A stretch of 64,000 nucleotides of DNA. Source: Pocillopora verrucosa. Its lineage: Eukaryota > Cnidaria > Anthozoa > Scleractinia > Pocilloporidae. The translations under genes were made by a program, and so were the position numbers. The stretch is from the NCBI RefSeq assembly GCF_036669915.1, contig NC_089317.1, forward strand, positions 496,001-560,000, in the 5' to 3' direction. Below the pieces are notes generated by a model that was not told where the DNA came from, did not search any database, and saw nothing but the letters and a program-made list of their open reading frames with translations. This document shows, piece by piece, positions 62,401-64,000 of this stretch; within the stretch, counting starts at the first letter, position 1, and each line of letters starts with the position of its first letter.

Positions 62401-63744
62401 AAATGGAAGCCAAGATGGCGGCACTGAGAACAGAGAGACAAGCTAGGAGTAAGGTGAGTAGCATTTGTTACAGTGTAGACCATTAATTTTTGTTTTCTTC
62501 AAGGCCTTGTTTTCTCTCCCTAAGTTTTCCATAGATTTCATGTTGTCTCCATAATCTTTCTTCCAGAAAATTAAGAACTTCACCGCAGTTAGACAAAGGT
62601 AAGGGAGAACTTTTCGCCCTTTTTGTTGTTATAATGTTTAATGGAGACCCATGCAAGCTGCTAAATTGAATCGTCTTGTTTACGTGTTGCGGGCCTAGTT
62701 TTCACACTTTGATTTCTTTAGGTGTGTGGAAATGTTGGAAGAAATCGTAAAGAAGACCTACCGCAGTGGAACTTCCACAGGGAAACCAGGCTCATCAGGT
62801 TTGAGTGAAATTTTAAACTCGTTATGACTTCCACAATAAACCAACAGAACCCCCAACAATGCTGGGTAATATTTGGCAGGAAGGACATAAATAGTCTCGT
62901 GTAATTTTCGTTGTAGTTCCCGCGGGTCCAGGTTCCGATTACCGTTCCCACAAGGATAAACCTCCAACATTCAAGTCCACTGCAACTGCCGTCCGTACTT
63001 CCACTTCACTGCAGCAAGGCCGGAAGTCGCCAGCTTCGAGAGGAACCTTGGTATCTACTGGGTAAGATTTGAGCGAGCACAGCTGGTGACGCCCTTAACG
63101 ATGCGTCTGTTGCCTTGGTTCCTCTACTCTTTAAAAAATTTCTGTCAGAATTAGAATTGCTTCTTTCTGTTTTTGTCAGATCAACCAGTGGAGGTGACAT
63201 GACAGTTAGCGTTACTTCCGTCACGGACGGCTCTTTCTCTGGCACTTCCGTCGTGACAGAGCGGACACTGAGCGAGTCTGAAGAGGAAGTGAGCGTGACT
63301 GAAGGATCACAAGAGGAAGATCAAGAAGAAGACGAAGAGGAGTCCAATTGGGACTCAGAGGAGTGAGTACAACAAGAACTTGACCGCAACGTAGCTTGTT
63401 CGTTTTACTCCTGAATGCCCAAATTTTAACGTTTCTTCCTTCATGAAAACAGCTCACCTTAAGTTGACTCACGTCTTATTTCCCTAATTTACATTTCACT
63501 TCAGAAACGATTCGTTCAGAGGGAGGGAAGGAGGTGGAACAATTTCAAATATTTTTTGTCGAAATGTGGTGTTAGGCTTCCAAGTAATGATGCATGCTAT
63601 TGTTGACTTATTGGCGATTTTTGTTTTTTCATTGTTTGTGTTCGTTATAGAGAAGCCGTTAAACCACCCACCCAGCCGACACACAAAGTGGCAGTCCACA
63701 TTCCCTCGCAACAGGACGAAGAATCGGATTCAGATATTGAAGAG
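50415..63744 (+). CDS. DZIP1: DZIP1/DZIP1L-type ciliary zinc-finger protein (3' partial)
   Basis: 31 exons found: 50415-50424, 50918-50971, 51354-51451, 51711-51788, 51902-51967, 52738-52875, 53047-53316, 53515-53604, 54271-54348, 54514-54547, 55079-55110, 55914-55994, 56384-56503, 56697-56801, 57617-57655, 57973-58027, 58205-58255, 58505-58558, 59013-59432, 60050-60103, 60533-60593, 60863-60928, 61633-61654, 61791-61851, 62166-62260, 62376-62453, 62567-62598, 62722-62798, 62917-63061, 63180-63362, 63651-63744; 947 codons in one frame, continuing past the window. Residues 5-120 are the Dzip-like N domain (EKIDWRRL, REMDVKTLQDNI, LFRLAQLIIEYLL). A C2H2 finger (CPYCAKSF...H...RRH) is at about 149-170. 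Coiled coil follows to about 430, then Pro/Ser-rich linkers and an acidic C-terminal region. Family role: basal body and transition-zone assembly and Hedgehog/Gli control. DZIP1 and DZIP1L cannot be told apart here. Confidence 0.9.
52319..52665. repeat. Type-B element joined to a type-A-like fragment
   Basis: In a DZIP1 intron. Begins gttaaccctctgacctctta and has the shared interior aatagaggaaatgatcacca. After about 52500 it turns into a diverged type-A-like half ending ggatcttggcagtgaaaggg. Confidence 0.55.
53970..54056 (+). repeat. G-rich tandem repeat in a DZIP1 intron
   Basis: Imperfect units of ggggaggggatggttct type ending in repeated ggggag; several runs of four G, compatible with G-quadruplex formation. 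Confidence 0.8.
55153..55362. repeat. Type-A MITE-like element in a DZIP1 intron
   Basis: Reverse orientation, from cctttcactcccaagatctg to cttgtgggagtgaaagggtt. A type-B element follows at once. Confidence 0.75.
55408..55596. repeat. Type-B element in a DZIP1 intron
   Basis: Starts taccctttgacccctgagag and ends gtgttaagggtta; interior ataagggaaatgatcaccaa. Confidence 0.62.
56515..56551 (+). repeat. G-rich tract in a DZIP1 intron
   Basis: Consecutive runs of four to seven G separated by single A, just after the donor of exon 13 at 56504. A poly-C run lies at about 55650-55668 in another intron of the gene. Confidence 0.8.
57110..57260 (-). mobile_element. Degenerate Penelope-like tail
   Basis: The stretch gctgatgtttcaagtgttaa followed by ccctttgtcagaac and gatgaaggg resembles the conserved non-coding tail of cnidarian Penelope-like elements (gctgacgtttcg... 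type). No coding part is left. A diverged type-A-like repeat follows at about 57300-57570. Confidence 0.4.
59013..59432 (+). other. Extra 140-residue domain exon within the DZIP1-like gene
   Basis: Exon 19 of the model, 420 bp, flanked by a tttag acceptor and a GTGAGT donor and phase 1 at both ends, so skipping it keeps the frame. It is rich in aromatic residues and unlike the charged or low-complexity sequence around it. The residues fall into three units of about 45: SITLYVATN..., PVYVFAAGGSPHWRQYVS... and QYHVLEAGSVPVIRSYVS..., each ending near an aromatic-Ala word (LSAF, MFYC, FYAP). Known DZIP1 proteins do not, to my knowledge, have this. It could instead be an exon of a nested gene; I do not recognise a named family. 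Confidence 0.65.
59590..59880. repeat. Dispersed repeat, two internal subunits, DZIP1 intron
   Basis: Two similar subunits each carry aagcggtcca..gcgggaaaacgcgg and accaagtc/actaagtc, with ccaatcagaacaaagg and ccaatgagaattcag between them. A related copy lies at 60985-61235. Confidence 0.6.
60985..61235. repeat. Dispersed repeat, second copy, DZIP1 intron
   Basis: Shares aaagcgcgggaaattacggg, gaccaagttgtgattgg and ccaatcggaag words with 59590-59880. No coding capacity. Confidence 0.55.
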
Positions 63745-64000
63745 GTACGCCAGGTATTGAAAAAAAAAATTAGCGAGTGTAGTGGTGGTGTAGGGTACAA
63801 CTTGTACTGTGATGTGTAAGGGGCTAGATTGATAGAAAAAGACTTGGAGAGGACGAGAACGTGTAATGGTGGAGATGCGCGAGAGGTGAGCAAAGGACGC
63901 GCGTTGAAGACGATACGTAGGTGAGAGGACGCATGTAGAATACACGCGAGGGACAGACCTGCGAGTTTGAGGACGAGGCGATAAGTGTGGGAAGCACGCG
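63745..64000 (+). other. Downstream of the last recognised DZIP1 exon
   Basis: Taken as intron because a GTACGC donor follows exon 31. If unspliced, the frame would run on for about 24 codons to a TAA near 63820, so a terminal exon here cannot be excluded. Nothing else recognised. Confidence 0.4.

Overview
This window is animal nuclear DNA. Its genes are intron-rich with GT/AG junctions, it has no operons, and it is AT-rich with many short dispersed repeats. The protein families and the repeats (Penelope-like GIY-YIG fragments, short elements ending in CTTTAACTCCCA-type inverted repeats) point to a cnidarian, most likely an anthozoan such as a stony coral. The species cannot be named from sequence alone.

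Bases 1-30119 are a tandem array of one gene on the + strand: copy A (1-3612, 5' cut by the window edge), B (6878-10885), C (16848-20886) and D (22923-27019). Each copy has four coding exons. The product is about 950-971 residues: an N-terminal dynamin-like GTPase, a long helical middle and a C-terminal protein kinase of the DSTYK (dusty/RIPK5) type. Copies are nearly identical, introns included, so the array is young or homogenised. Even so, copy C has lost the catalytic Asp of the DFG-equivalent motif, and a short segment of the helical region differs strongly between copies. Spacers (about 3.3, 6.0 and 2.0 kb, then a 3.1 kb tail) are the same sequence in different states of deletion and insertion. 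The array ends at about 30119.

Bases 30168-63744 hold four single-copy genes in two head-to-head pairs: a FUNDC1-like mitophagy receptor (-, 30168-32694) beside IFT81 (+, 33251-42807), then UBXN7 (-, 43876-49756) beside a DZIP1-type gene (+, 50415 to beyond the window). IFT81 and UBXN7 converge about 1.1 kb apart. In each pair a ciliary gene (IFT81; DZIP1) shares a 0.55-0.66 kb divergent promoter region with a non-ciliary housekeeping gene. I assembled all exons by frame, splice site and family similarity. The complete products are 151 aa (FUNDC1), 678 aa (IFT81) and 508 aa (UBXN7), close to their human counterparts.

Most interesting points: (1) the GTPase-kinase fusion array with a built-in pseudokinase member and a diversifying hotspot; (2) a 140-residue, apparently three-repeat domain carried by one frame-neutral exon inside the DZIP1-like gene; (3) a 19-bp minisatellite just downstream of an IFT81 splice donor that repeats a donor-like motif about 21 times; (4) a perfect 28-bp-arm hairpin in the first intron of array copy A, decayed in the other copies.
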